From the NCBI GenBank assembly GCA_019188255.1, contig JAETXT010000005.1, positions 5,518,001 to 5,582,000 on the forward strand: a DNA stretch of 64,000 bases. Direction: 5' to 3'. Source of the stretch: Verticillium longisporum (Eukaryota; Ascomycota; Sordariomycetes; Glomerellales; Plectosphaerellaceae). Shown one piece after another: positions 10,078-22,115 of the stretch. The translations under genes and the position numbers were made by a program. The notes beneath the pieces were generated by a model. It was given only the letters and a program-made list of their open reading frames with translations, ran no database searches and was not told the DNA's origin. Position 1 is the first letter of the stretch. Each line of letters opens with the position of its first letter.

Positions 10078-10082
10078 ATATC
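10078..10082. repeat. Target-site duplication ATATC (right)
   Basis: Matches 3144-3148 and directly follows the terminal ...GTTACA of the right LTR. Confidence 0.9.
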
Positions 10083-10760
10083 TAGCTTCTACGATCCCTT
10101 ACTCCTTTATATATAATATATATATAATATATAATATAAGGGTAAAACGATAGCGACGTTAGGTTATAATAGGGAAAGGGTAGGAATCTACTATATTATC
10201 TAATTATAAAGTCTCTAATAGTTATAATAATATCGTTAGAACTAGAATCGAATTAAAGATCGTAAAGGATATATTAAGGGTTCTTAAAGTTAATAGGTTA
10301 ATATTCGGAAAATAGAGGTCGTAGAATAGCTATAGGAGGGATTAAAGTAATATTACGAATAGAGGGCTAGAGGTTTTAGAACTATATTATATATCTATAT
10401 AATATTTTAGAGGGTAGGGTTAATTAGCTACGAAGCCTTCTTAGTATCGCTATTAGAGCGTTCTTAATATAATAAGATTATATAGTCTAGTAGTATAATA
10501 TCTAGCATTTATAATAGAAGACGTAGGTTCGAATCCTACCTTAGTTACTATTATATACGAACTTAAAGCTTAAGTTAGCTTTAAGTTAGTATATAACTCC
10601 TCTTTTTAGTTATATAATATATTAGAATATAGAAATCCTGAGATTTATATATAATTTAATAGTATTTAAATAGTTAATTAATCCGTATAGGGTTATCTAA
10701 CTATTTAAATCGTGAAATTAGAGTGATTTAATTAGTTATTTAACTATTTGAATTAATAGA
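10083..10760. repeat. AT-rich RIP-type relic (right part)
   Basis: Continuation of the block at 1278-3148 before the chromovirus split it: TA-rich, no ORF. It holds a tRNA-like stretch (10471-10548) followed by an inverted repeat (aacttaaagcttaagttagctttaagtt). GC content returns to normal near 10770. Confidence 0.65.
10471..10548 (+). tRNA. tRNA-like relic (pseudogene or tRNA-derived SINE fragment)
   Basis: A near-perfect T arm (GTAGG TTCGAAT CCTAC) and a D-arm-like segment (AGTCTAGTAGTATAAT, like the tRNA box A consensus with G to A changes) sit about the right distance apart. The acceptor pairs poorly and the anticodon stem is two bases short, so no isotype is assigned. The changes fit RIP of an original tRNA-like sequence. 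Confidence 0.35.
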
Positions 10761-11397
10761 ATTGAATTGACGGCAGCGCTAGTACTTGTAGCCTGAGACG
10801 TGGAGCGATGGTGGAGTTTTCTGGGGATGCGGGGGATGTTTCGGGGGTAGATTCTGGGGTGCTGAGAGTTTTCTCACATCATAACTGATGTGCGCGATCG
10901 AATGTCAATTTGATCTGGGGAAATCCAATTCACGGATGATGTTCAGCTTGGGAGGATGGCTGTTGATGGCACGCTCAGCGCATGCATGCGCAGCTTCGGG
11001 GTGGACTTTGGGCAAGCACGTGATGCACTCCGCACCGTCCCCGCAGTCATGGCCAGGGTTCGCCTGCCCACTGCTACTAGAGCCAATCATATCCCCAATA
11101 GCCATTTGTTAGTGGGTGACAGCTGCCCAGCCTGGTGGCCCTCGCGGTCGTTGCTTCCCAAACATGGCAAACAATCGTACCTTCCACCACGTCCACTCTT
11201 CCTCGTGCGCCAGTACCGATTTGGTCGTCGACTGCCTGAGTGACATGGCATGGTCAGGGGCAGTTAGGAAGCATCCTGCTCATGCGTGAACTTTCCTCCA
11301 ACACCACGCTTCTCCTTCTCGCTCGGTCGCGTCTCCTCTACGCAATTGCCCATACGATTGTCAGCTTTGTTCCCTTTCCGTGCCTCCCACAACACCA
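10761..11397. other. Upstream region of the Zn2Cys6 regulator gene
   Basis: Normal GC content; short ORFs only. The stretch before 11398 is pyrimidine-rich, as is common in fungal promoters. No other feature seen. Confidence 0.5.
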
Positions 11398-14049
11398 ATG
11401 TCACATATGGCTGCCGTGGAGGACGATGAGCCAAATTCCAACTCGGCCGGGGAGGACTTTGTTTCCTCGAGGCCAGCTAAAAAGAGACGCCACGACACGG
11501 CGCTCAATGAAGCTGCTGATCCCGAGGGACCTGCATGTCAATCGTGTCGCAGAAAGAAGGCCAAGTGCACTAGGCGTCAGCCTTGTTCCGCCTGTGTTCG
11601 TTATAGTATGACCTTGCCCTGCCATCGTGCTTCTTGCTCCCCATCTTGGAGCATCGCAAAGTCTCGCATCTGACGTGAGTCTCAGACGTCGAGTGCCTCT
11701 ACGATGACCGAAAGAACAAGCCGGGCCTGAGGACTGGCGCCGTTGAGAACCTTAGCCAACGCGTCGCCACTTTGGAATCCATGTTTCTCGGCCAGGGAGT
11801 TCTCTGGCAGCAGGTTTTCAACCAGCTCAGCTCGCTCACCGGCCAAGGAGATTCGAGCCCAGGTCGATTGTCCAAAGATTCCGGCTTGTCGCTCCAGGAA
11901 TGCGCGTCACATCTGAAATCGACACTGTCTAACCTGGCAGAGTCCGGCCCTGTCGCCGGATCTGCCGAGCTCTATTCGTCGCAGTGGCCAGGATTCCTCC
12001 AGAACACAGACACCCGCCCAACGCGAACCAGCGGCGACGCCTGCAAGCGCTGTTCGGCCCTCCCATACCAGGACTCCGCTTCGTTGCCTCCACCAGATCT
12101 GGTGGATTCCCTGGTCGATATCTACTTCGCGAACCTGCACCCCTGGATACCCATGCTTCATGTTCGTGAATTTAGGGAGCGCATGGCCGACGCCGCTGAG
12201 CGCCCTCGGCTGCGAAACGTTTTCCAGGCCATTGTTTCCACTTGTGCTCGGTTTGCAGATGACGCCCGTCTCGGTTCGCCTGAAGCAAAGGCTCAAATGA
12301 CCAAGAGATACCGACAGGCCGTCATTGTGGAGAGCATGGAGTCGTTCTCTGTAGAGAACCTACAAGCACTCATTATCTGCGCTTTCGATACGGTTAGCTG
12401 GTTGTTCTGTCCCAATATCAGATGACTGAGTACTGACACGAGTTCAGATTGGAAGCGGACGTGGTCCTTCAGCTTGGGTTTGTTTGCCTCATGTTTTCTC
12501 CTTGAGCTCTCGCTAACAAGAAGATCAGTCTATCGTTGGCAGCATGACACGAACAGTAGAACAACTCCAACTTAGTGTGGAAGAAGACCAAACACCGCCC
12601 GCGAGAGCATTAATTAAACGGATTGCGTTTCTGAAGCCATGCAAGACTTGGGTCGAACGAGAGGAACGACGGCGTGTCTTCTGGAATACATTTCTTCTGG
12701 ACCGCTTTTGTAGCATCGCAACCGGCTGGAACTTCTCCTTAACAAGTGCCGACGTCAAGAGGAGGCTTCCATGTGAGGGCGCACTTTGGGAAGCAGGCCA
12801 TCCTCTGCAGACACCAACACCGTATTTCGGAGTTGCCGACCCTTCAAGTGGTACGAATGGGCCATTACCAGCTGCTCGCCCCGAAGGCGAAGCCCAGGAT
12901 TCGATAGGAGGGTTTGCTTACTGTATTGAGGCAACGGAGAGCTTGAGCCTCGTCACATCATTCTTTCTACAACAAGCAGTCGATGTGACAAAGCCACAAG
13001 AGGTGCAGATGTGGCTGCTCAAGTTCAAGCAGCTTGACTTGCGCCTTGTTCAGTAGGTCAACCTTTCGGGAGCTCCTGGACTTTGACCAGCATGAACAGC
13101 CCAACTGACTGGGACACAGATGGAAGATCTTCCTTCCAGAGCAATGGCGAGAGGCCTGCGCACTCAATTGCGATGGCATTCTTGACCCCAACCTAACTCT
13201 CGCGCATATATCACACAACACGGCTGTGGTGCTTCTACATCAGGGCATCGCGTATCCGGCCCCGGATTGGCAAACGAGCGGCCTCAGACTCCCGTCCGCA
13301 TCCAGCTCAGAGACATGTCTGGCAGCAGCAACAGAGGTGGCAATCATTGCAGAGAAGTTCTTGCAAGGATCGACGGCTCTTACGAACCCTCAGTTCGCAT
13401 TCTGCCTGTTCATTTGCGGACGCATGTTCCTTGCCCATGCGATATACTATAGCGTTCCCTTGCCTCAAGGGTTTGATTCACTGGTCTACAGCCTCCAGGA
13501 AATGTCAAAAGATGGAATGGGCCAGGCGACCAAGTAGATAACCTGGCATCAAAATTCGCACGGCGCCTCGTGCGGGCTCGAGAACAAGGTCATGGTATGC
13601 TAGATCTCAGCCATTCCGTTTATTTCGACGAGACAAAACCTGAGGGAGACCCTGCACCCGACGTCCGCACCGCCATGCCCAACATGCCGCATAGCATGGT
13701 AATTGGACAACCCAATCAGGAAAACCAGGACGGATTTGGGCCATACCAGGCAATGAATGACTACGACCAGGACGCTTCACCGGACAGTATTTCCCTCGCT
13801 TTTCCTCCATTGCCTGTCTCGTTCTACAATCAACAAGGAAGCAGGGGCCCCACCGCGGCGGCATCGCCAGTAGCAGGAAACGCACTTCCACCGAGCCGTC
13901 GATTTGAAAATGGTGCCCCTGTGAATGGCGTGGGGCCTTCATCCATGGAAGAGTTCGGGGACCTCAGCACATATCTTGACTACTCGTTTCTTCCTGCACA
14001 GAGGATTAGCGTCTTCTCCGGGCTGACAGAGAAGAACCCACAAGAATGA
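11398..14049 (+). CDS. Zn(II)2Cys6 fungal-specific transcription factor
   Basis: Five exons: 11398-11605, 11686-12392, 12448-12477, 12529-13052, 13120-14049; all junctions keep phase. The GAL4-type binuclear cluster is at residues 47-73 (CQSCRRKKAKC, then CSACVRY...C), with the last Cys supplied by exon 2, followed by a linker and LSQRVATLES coiled coil. The middle is a fungal_trans regulatory domain (YFANLHPWIPMLH, then EERRRVFWNTFLLDR). The C-terminus is Ser/Pro/Gln-rich and probably activating. Exon 5 is broken by a single lost base in an A4 run at 13507-13510; allowing for it, the protein is about 799 residues. It converges on the GH88 gene with 94 bp between stops. Likely a nuclear DNA-binding regulator; its targets are unknown, but the adjacent hydrolases are candidates. 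Confidence 0.9.
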
Positions 14050-14143
14050 GCACGACATGTAAGACCAAGACGACGTCGTAGATGGATTAATTGAATCTAC
14101 ATTATTCGAACCGAATTGACCCAACCTGAGGTCAGCAAATGAT

Positions 14144-15806
14144 CTAGACACCGCCCATCAACTTCACGTCCAGCCCCATCTCCAACAGTTTGTTGCCGAA
14201 CAGCAAGAAATAGTAATCTGCATAGACCAACCCGTGGTTTGCCCAACGCCGCGGCGCAAACTCATAGTTGTTGATCGTGGCGCCTCCCAGGATCGTCTCG
14301 CACTCTGCCCCCATATCAACTTCGATCCCTACAGTCTCAGTCACTTCGCCCTGTTCCACTGTTTGAATCTTCCTGTTCGCCCTGCGATAGGCGCTTGGCC
14401 CAGTTGTGTGCTTACTCGTCACTGCACGCACGATGCTTAACGCATGCTCCAGATACCCCGATTCCTTCCCCAGGGCAACAAAAGCCTCGTGGATCAGCAA
14501 AAGGCCATACGCAGCAATCACAGCAGCGCTTGTGTCCGTGGGCTGCGGGCCCTCCCCCGGCGCCCTGAAATCCCAAGGCGGGACACGACTCACCGGCAGC
14601 TCGGCCAGGAAGTACTCTGCGCACGCGACAGCCGTGTCCAGAAACTCGACTTCGCGGGTCCATCCGTACGTCTGCGCGAAGCCAGCAATAGCCCACGCTT
14701 GCCCACGCGTCCACGCCGACCCATCCGCGTGGCCCTGGTTCGTGATGCGCGCGCGGAACGCGCCCGTGTCGGGCTCAAAGACGACGACGTGGCACGTCGA
14801 CGAGTCCGCGCGGACGTGGTGCTTGCGTGTTGTCCGCGCGTGCTGAACCGCGGCGGCGTGCATGGCGGCGTCACCGAGCTGAGCGGCGGCCCAGAAGAGC
14901 AGGTCGAGGTTCATCATGTTGTCGATGATGACGAGGATGCCGTCGTCGGGCGTCAGGAACGAGTAGCGCTTCGTAATGCAGACGTCCCAGGACCGCAGGC
15001 TGCCGACTTTGGCATCGTAGCGGCTGTAGAGGGACCGCGCCGCCGTCAGGGTCGTCTCGTACGCGCGGGCGTCACGGCGGAGGTCCCAGGCCGGCCGGGC
15101 CCAGGGGCAGATCATGAAGCCGAGGTCGTGCGTGTTGGTGAGGAGGGCGTTGGTATGGAGGGTCTCGGTCCACCATTTGCAGGCGAACTCAAGCTGCAAC
15201 AGGTGTGGTTCGGGGTCCTGTTGGTCTGCGGATGCGCCGGCACTAGAGAGGAGGGTACGAAGCCGGTGGCTGTATTTCTGTTGGCGCTCGAGGAGCAGGT
15301 ATAGGGATCCAGGGAAGAAGCCACTGGTCCAGAAGTCTAGTTCACGGTAGACATATTTGGTGCCGCCTGGCTTGGTGTATTCGGGGAAGAGGGTTGGAGG
15401 GTTGGGCTGCGAGGACAGGCGTCAGTACAAGGAGTGTTTAGGGAGACGATGACGGGTGAGACGTACTGAGTTGAAGCCCTGCTGGGCGATGCCCCAGATC
15501 TTTGCGGTCACCTGGGGAGAGTAGAGCAGTGAAGCGAGGTCATCGCTCGGGGCGCTCGCGTCGGTGAGTTGCGGCGAGGAGGGTGTTGCCAGCCCAGTCC
15601 GCTGCGGCTGTGTGGGCGAGCTCTTGCTTTTCTTCTACACGTCTTTAGCACCAAGATGACTTTGTGAAAGCTGGAACTTCTCCTACGGAGGGCGTCTCTT
15701 CAATCTTGATATCGTCAGACCAGCTGCCCTTAGGCTGTCCTCTCTTTAACCCAGATCGAGGGTCCATATCCTTGGTTGCTGTTGCTGCGGGAGCCATTCC
15801 GTTCAT
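14144..15806 (-). CDS. Glycoside hydrolase family 88 protein (unsaturated glucuronyl hydrolase type)
   Basis: Three exons on the minus strand: 15806-15687, 15634-15467, 15406-14144 (introns of 52 and 60 nt with good donors and acceptors), 516 residues. The body matches GH88/105-type alpha6/alpha6 barrels: YRELDFWTSGFFPGSL near the start, ITKRYSFLTPDDG and IIDNMMNLDLLFWAA with the conserved Asp region, then DGSAWTRGQAWAIAGF. These enzymes hydrate the unsaturated uronic acid left at the end of oligosaccharides by polysaccharide lyases, completing breakdown of pectin or glycosaminoglycan fragments. No clear signal peptide: the N-terminus (MNGMAPAATATKDMDPRSG) is polar, so it may be cytosolic. 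Exon 1 is assigned by splice consensus only; a shorter start is possible. Confidence 0.85.
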
Positions 15807-16594
15807 TTTCAAATAGCATCAGTCTATCGACGCGAATATTCGAAAGACATGTCAGACCAGAGCAGAATGCCCAATCGAAGACTCAAGTACTCCAGACATT
15901 GCAACAGCACTTTGTCAGCAGTCGTCCAGATCCGTCGGGCGCGCAGAAGCACCCCGAAATCCATTCGCACCCAAGCTGGCCCGAAGTCCCGGCGGCATGA
16001 TGGGACAGCTGCCGGACCGTGGTCGAGAGTGTCTGTAGGGACTCGTATCCCTCGAGGCGAAAAGTCTGGGTATGCCGGAGGTGTCCCGGCAGATGGGCCG
16101 GTGGCCGGAGTGTGGCCCCCCTTTTGTGGGTCCACCACTCAGGTGCTGTGAGGGACCAGGGCTCGCCGATGTGAGGATGAAGATCTGAAGTGGCAGATTC
16201 GGAGTCGTAAACGAGATTACGAGTCTCAGTGACGAACAGTATTTACTGCTGTTTCTAAGGTTTTTTTCTTTCAGATTTTCTCTCGGGTTATGGAGGGCCG
16301 TCAGCTCGGATCTTGGCGCCGATCAGGGAGGACCTGCCCGATGTCATTTACGGTGAGGAAGGGCTCGAACAAACGTCTTGCGCCATACCATATATCTACT
16401 TCGGAATTCAAGAGGCATTCTATTTTGCTATTGATATTCGATGACAAATCAACGCTCAATGGCGACCATTATGCGACACGGCTGCTGCGTACTACCTCCT
16501 CATCTGCTGAGCCTCCTTAACACACTCCTTACCGCAAAGATATATTTTGAGTTGCGCTGTGTATCAAGCCTTTCGATTGGACACCTGATGTGAC
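15807..16594. other. Intergenic region between GH88 and subtilisin genes
   Basis: Presumed promoter of the GH88 gene on its left side and 3' flank of the subtilisin gene on its right. Only short unsupported ORFs. Confidence 0.5.
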
Positions 16595-19500
16595 TCAAAG
16601 CACTTCAATCTCAGAGACGTCCCAAATGTGCCAGTTATCCGAAGCCTTAGGGTTGCCGAAAGGCGCCAGCGCAGCAAATCGCATCCTATAAAGAAGGTCA
16701 ATCTCGGTATGATACCCACCGAGGACTGCGTCTCGGCAGCCCACCATCCTCCCTACGGTGATCTCTCAAGTGGGAGCAGAAACTTACTTGTACTTGCCCG
16801 GGGCGATTGTTGATCCGTTGGCCAACCTGCCGAGCCACCACGACTCGTAAGGTGCGTCACGCGACACATCTTGCAGGGGATATGAAAACGTGTTGTTTTC
16901 GTCGTTGGAAGCTGGGTCGAAGACCGGGTAGTTGAGGTTGTTGTAGACATCAAAGCTGGCCACAGACCCTACGTAGTTGTTCTCGCCCACAACCGGGGGG
17001 TACTTCCACTGGCGCTCGTGGTACGAAGGTTCAAAAATCTGGCTTTCCGTCAGCAAGCAGTTTTCAACGAGAACTTCGTACTGAGACGAGCATCCGTCCC
17101 TTGATGATGACGTACATCCCATCGCAGCTCTCGGGTACCCCATTGAAGGGCATGCACCAGCTTGACGAAGTCTTGAGAGCCCAAACTTAGGTCAAAGGTA
17201 AAGCTACTCCTCGTCAGTATGGGCGACTTTGCTGGAAAACATGCGTTACAACACACCTCGACTTCTGCTTAATGTCCGTACGGTTGACACCGGATGTGGC
17301 TCTTGGATAACCAATCGACGTGTAGAACAGGTCATCAAACTCGTGCTTGATGCTGGCTCCCACACCAAAGTAAGGAACAGAGAGTGCTTCAGAGTTACTG
17401 GCGCTGATGAGGATCTTGCCGCCGAACACCGGAATGCGGGAAGTGTTCAACCCTTCCGGAACGCCGAAAGAGAACCTGCACGATATGAACAAACACTGCC
17501 TTCAGACTTTTCAGGAATGGTCAAATGGTCAACTCACTTGGCAATCTTGGTCTGTCCAGGCGCAACGCGGAACGTCCCTGACGGGAGACTGACCTTGGGG
17601 CGGATCTGGAAGGGCTCAATCTCGGCATAGTCCTTGATCCTGGGTACCGCATATATATCGGCGCTTGCGGAATCAGTTGTCCAGTACGACTCGAACCCGC
17701 CAGCATCCTGGACTTTGAACTGATATTCAACCTCCTTTTCGCCGTTGTTGGTGATGTCAACTTGGTGGTACCTAGAGTAGTGGTGCGTGTCGTTGAGCGA
17801 GAATTTCTCCCAGGAGAGCTGCGTATTATAGTTGACGACTGCATAAGCATCAATCAGGCCAGTACCCACCTGTATAGGCGGCGCCCAGAACCGGTGGTCC
17901 TTGGTCGAGCCGTCGGACCAGGGAAGGGAGCGGCCAGAGCTGGCGATGCGAGCGTGCAGAGTCTGGGCAAAACCAGCTCCATGCTTAGCACGACCACCAT
18001 GCTTTCCAATGTAGAGTGCCGCAACGCCGGCAACGTACGGGGTTGCCATGCTGGTACCACTGAGGTCACGATAACGATGTCCGACGAACGGCGCGAAAAT
18101 CCTACCACCTGGTCCGGCAATGTCTGGCTTGAGCTCGAGGTTGAACGTGCCTTGCCACAAGTTAGTCGGCTGTTCTCAATAAGTCTAGTTGCTGCGTTGA
18201 CTTACTACCCCAAGACGTAAAGTCAGATGGGCGACCACCACCAGCGTTGACCATAGCTACGTAGTTGCTGTCTTGGTCAAGCGAGAAGTCCGCAGTCACG
18301 TTGCCGCCGGCGATGATAGTCTTGACAATCGCTTCGCCAGCGTCCTTCGACAGAAGACCCCACTGACTCTGCTCCCAACCGAATCCAGAGAACGAAATAA
18401 TAGGAGTGTCGTCCATGTAAAATAGAATGTGCTTTGCGCCGCGCTCCTGGACCCAACGCTGCTTCTGCCACGTCTCGCAGCCCCCAACACGTACCAAGGG
18501 AACGGTCTTAGAAAGGTCGGGGAAGTCTTCAGGCAGTGGCTCGCATGCGCCGCCCTCAACCGTGATGTTGAGAGTGATGGGAACAATTGGCCAGTCCACA
18601 ACCGTCGATGGGAATTTGTCCTCAGCGGGACGGTATCCCAGGATGGTTCTGTTCGAGTGCCCGTCGAGATGGAAGGTTCCCGCGAATTGCCGGGCGGCAA
18701 CGACCGAGGCTTCAACAGAAGCGACGGTCAGAACCTTCTCGGCCGATCCACCACTACTGGCAAAGAATGGACCAACATCTCCGCTATTGCCGGCTGCGAT
18801 GGTCACTACAACGCCTTGGTCCACGATGCGAGAGGCAACAAGTGCCCAGGCATTGTTACCCCAGCCGCCGATAGAACCAACGCTAGCTGTGATAACGTCC
18901 ATCTGAATGGGGTCAGCTTTGACTGAGTACTTGTGGTTGCACAGACTCACCCCATCTTCATATGCCTTCAGAAATGCTTCGATCAAGACCTCTTCGCCAG
19001 TGCCTTCCTGCTATGTTGTCAGTAAGGATTATTTGGTCTGTTCTTCACTGACTTTCATACATTAGGTCCAAACACTTTGTACGAATAGATTGATGCTTCA
19101 GGGGCAACGCCGATGAACCTGGTTGATGATGAGCAAAAGGTACTGGCGTATCAGGAAAGATGCCGATTCAGACTCACTCATCGCTTTTGCCGGCAATGAT
19201 GCCCGCAACATGGGTTCCATGTCCACCGTAATCCATCGGATCGTTGTCGGGCTGTCGCTCCTCTCCAGGGTACGGCCAACTGTCTGTCTCTCGTCAGCGA
19301 CTACGCAGAAACATCTCCGGAGCTGGTACGCACTATTATCACCGACAAAGTCGTAACCACCTGCAACCTTGCATCCAACTCCAAGACATCCCCCAAGCTG
19401 GGCCACAAAGTCAGTTTGTGTTTGTTCTTAAGTTTGACTCCAGGATTAACCTACAGCGGGATGAGTGTATTCGGTGCCGGTGTCCACGACACCAACCTTG

Positions 19501-19943
19501 ACGCCTTTACCGAAAAGACCTTGCTCGTGAAGCCTGTCCACACCCGTCATGTAATGAATAGAGTAGTTGAGGGCCTTAGCATCGTCACTAAAGGAGTCTC
19601 CAGCGATGACAGGAACGAGTTGAATGGGCTTCGAATGCCATGCCTTGCGGACGGGCACGATAGCCTCGAGCGAGTCAGTGTTCTCGCTGTCGGACTCGAT
19701 AGCAACGCCCTTGAAGACTTCGGAGTCGAAGACCTTGAGGACGCGACTTCCAGGGCGTCCATTAAGGTCTTTGACTATCGCATTTTTGTTGGCGTTCTGG
19801 TCGAGCTCAAGGATGAACTTTTTTGGCGCCGTCGCGGTATCAGCGGATGGTGGGGTGTCAGGGTCAAGATCCCGGCGGCTATTTCTGGCAGCACCAGGGC
19901 CAGCAAGGGCAAGCACCGAGACGACAGCTGCTGCGATGCGCAT
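16595..19943 (-). CDS. Secreted subtilisin-like serine protease (S8, with PA-type insert)
   Basis: Eleven exons, all in phase: 19943-19455, 19397-19334, 19283-19178, 19118-19061, 19007-18951, 18902-18206, 18150-17538, 17475-17257, 17203-17116, 17038-16788, 16685-16595; 910 residues. Signal peptide [19 protein letters not shown], then an I9-like propeptide. Catalytic triad: Asp154 ([12 protein letters not shown]), His206 ([10 protein letters not shown]) and Ser524 ([11 protein letters not shown]). Between His and Ser is an insert resembling a PA domain ([16 protein letters not shown]). The C-terminal third looks like the Fn3-like domain of large fungal subtilases. This is the build of the minor extracellular protease (Vpr) group. 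It probably degrades extracellular protein. No frameshift, despite eleven exons. Confidence 0.93.
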
Positions 19944-20743
19944 CGTACAAAAAGAAGCAATTGGGGACCTCGAGATGACCTACCTCTGTTGCGTATCATG
20001 ATACTGGAGTCTAGTGGCCTTTAAACTAATCATCCGTCAGAGGCATGGCCAGGGCCAAGACGCAACCCCTCAAACATCATGGGAATCATGCCCTTGTTCC
20101 TCTGGCGAATCGCCAGTCCCTGCATACTGCTGCATAAACGAAGTTCATCGTGCGCACATGAGATCCTACAGTTTGTCGCATGAGATCAGGTGGATAGCGA
20201 TTCAATGTGAAGGTCACCCTACGGCCCTAAGAATCGCTACGAGCCCATCCCGAGTTCGTATTCAGGGGATGAGGGGGCACTCACTTGTCCCTATTAAGAA
20301 GCTCCCACTCCAAGATCCACCTACAAAACAACCCTCTGCTCGACTGCCCCAAGACATCCAAGGTCCCGCATAGTGTGATGCTATGTACGCTGTTATTCAT
20401 ACGTCGCGTACCTTGCTTGACGTGAATCCGCCTTCCTTCTTGAGTTACAAGCGTGCAGCGGGAATGCAGGCGACATATCACTGTGAAATGGCAGCATAAT
20501 CTCTGTGTCGCATCGTAGACCGGGTCTCGGAGTGTTGTGTTGGCGACGCAATAATCTCGCTCAAAAATTCTCAATCGAGGAACACCCTTTTCAATGCTCT
20601 CGGGCGCAAACCAAACATCACGGTCGAGATCATAGTGGTACTCAAATCTATAATACGAGAAAGCACATTCGCAATACGATTCATGTGGTCATTAAATTTG
20701 TCATCAAATTCATTTCTTATGTACACATTCTCCATGCTCATGT
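19944..20743. other. Intergenic region between subtilisin and GH5 genes
   Basis: Upstream region of the subtilisin gene and 3' flank of the GH5 gene, both transcribed leftward. No ORF with family features. Confidence 0.5.
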
Positions 20744-22115
20744 TCAGGCGAGAGTCGCAGCGACCTGCGGGATGAGCATCTGCTCAACGTACTCAGGGTT
20801 CCTCCAACCAGACCAGTCAGGGTTCATAAGACCCCAGGAGTCGTCGAACTCCTGAACACCCTGGCGCGTGTAGTAGCGACCCACGATCATACAAATGAGC
20901 CAGTTGGCCTTGACCACGGGGAGATACTTGGCCAAGCATGGCTGGTACACCTTGGCCTTCCAGGAACCGTCCTCCATAGAGTGGCCATACTCGGTCAGCT
21001 GGACGGGGAAGACGTTGACAGTCGCAGGGTCGGAGGCGTTCATGGCCTGGAAGCCCTTGTTGTAGAGGTTGTACCTTAGCGAGTCGCAGCTGTTGGTGTT
21101 GGTCTCGTAGTTGTGAATCTCAAGGATCAGCTTGTCCTTGCCGTAGCCCACGAAGTCATCACGGCTGAATACCTGGTCGCTAGGCTCGAGGGGGGTGCCG
21201 CGGAAGACGGGAGTCACAAAGGTGTCGTAGTCGAGACCCGAAAGGATGATGGGGACGTCCTTGTTGGCGGCGTGGACGGCGTCGGCTCCAGCTCGCATGT
21301 ACTTGTACCAGTCGCGCCAGTTGTAGGACGACTGAAGCAGAGCATCGTTGTTCTTGGGAGGACGGGGCTCGTTACGCAGAGACTGAGAGATGAGCGCAGG
21401 CCATTTCGCAGACTATGAGCAGTCAGTAAGCGGTTCAGCCTCATTTTCGCAGTGTGTAAGCTTACATGAGCGGCCATGTAGGCGCCTCCGCGAACCCAGT
21501 TGTCAACATCAAACTTGGTGTCTCCCCACCAGGTGTTACCATCCTCACCACCGCAGCACCACTCGCCAGAAGAAATGTGGTTGTCCAGGGTGATGTAGAT
21601 GTGCTGGCGCAAGCACTCTGCGGCAATGGCATCGTAAACCTAGTCATCTGATTAGGAAATGCTAGCAAAGTCGGTTGAAGAGATCTTACCTCAAGTCGCT
21701 TCGTCTCGGGAGTGAAACTGGGGTTGTTCTTCAGGACCTTCTCCAAGACGATTGTTCCGTTTTCAGTGCCTAGACCCTCGAGGAAAGCAGTCTTGATGTC
21801 AATATCTTCACCGCCGTTGGCATAGATCTGATCAACAAGCTCCGTGGCGAAGGTCAATCGGATGGCGTTCATGCCAAGGCTCTTGATTTCGGACAAGACG
21901 CGCTCCACAGAAAGGTACTGCAGACCCTCGGGTACCATGACCTCGCCGTGGCCGGGCCAGTTGGTGCCGGCTTGCCTCACGATCTCGCCGTCTGAGTTGT
22001 GGATGTCGCGTCCAGAGGTGACGAAGGGACCTTTGGGCCAGGCCTTCTCGCACTTTGCGGTGCTGAGAGACATAAGGGAGGCGATAAGCCCGACAGAGAT
22101 GTTGAGAAACTTCAT
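20744..22115 (-). CDS. Secreted glycoside hydrolase family 5-like enzyme
   Basis: Three exons: 22115-21690, 21639-21466, 21412-20744; 422 residues. Signal peptide MKFLNISVGLIASLMSLSTA. The fold signature is GH5: GTNWPGHGEVMVPEGLQYLS, LGMNAIRLTFATELV on an early strand, ITLDNHISSGEWCC, then the acid/base Glu in SLRNEPR (residue 215) and the nucleophile Glu in QLTEYGHS (residue 341). The cysteine pair in EWCCGG and the overall length suit fungal secreted glucanase-like members. Substrate cannot be read from sequence; beta-glucan or cellulose is the family default. It lies next to a secreted protease and near GH88, all on the same strand. The ATG at 22136 would add seven residues before the signal peptide and is less likely. 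Confidence 0.88.
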
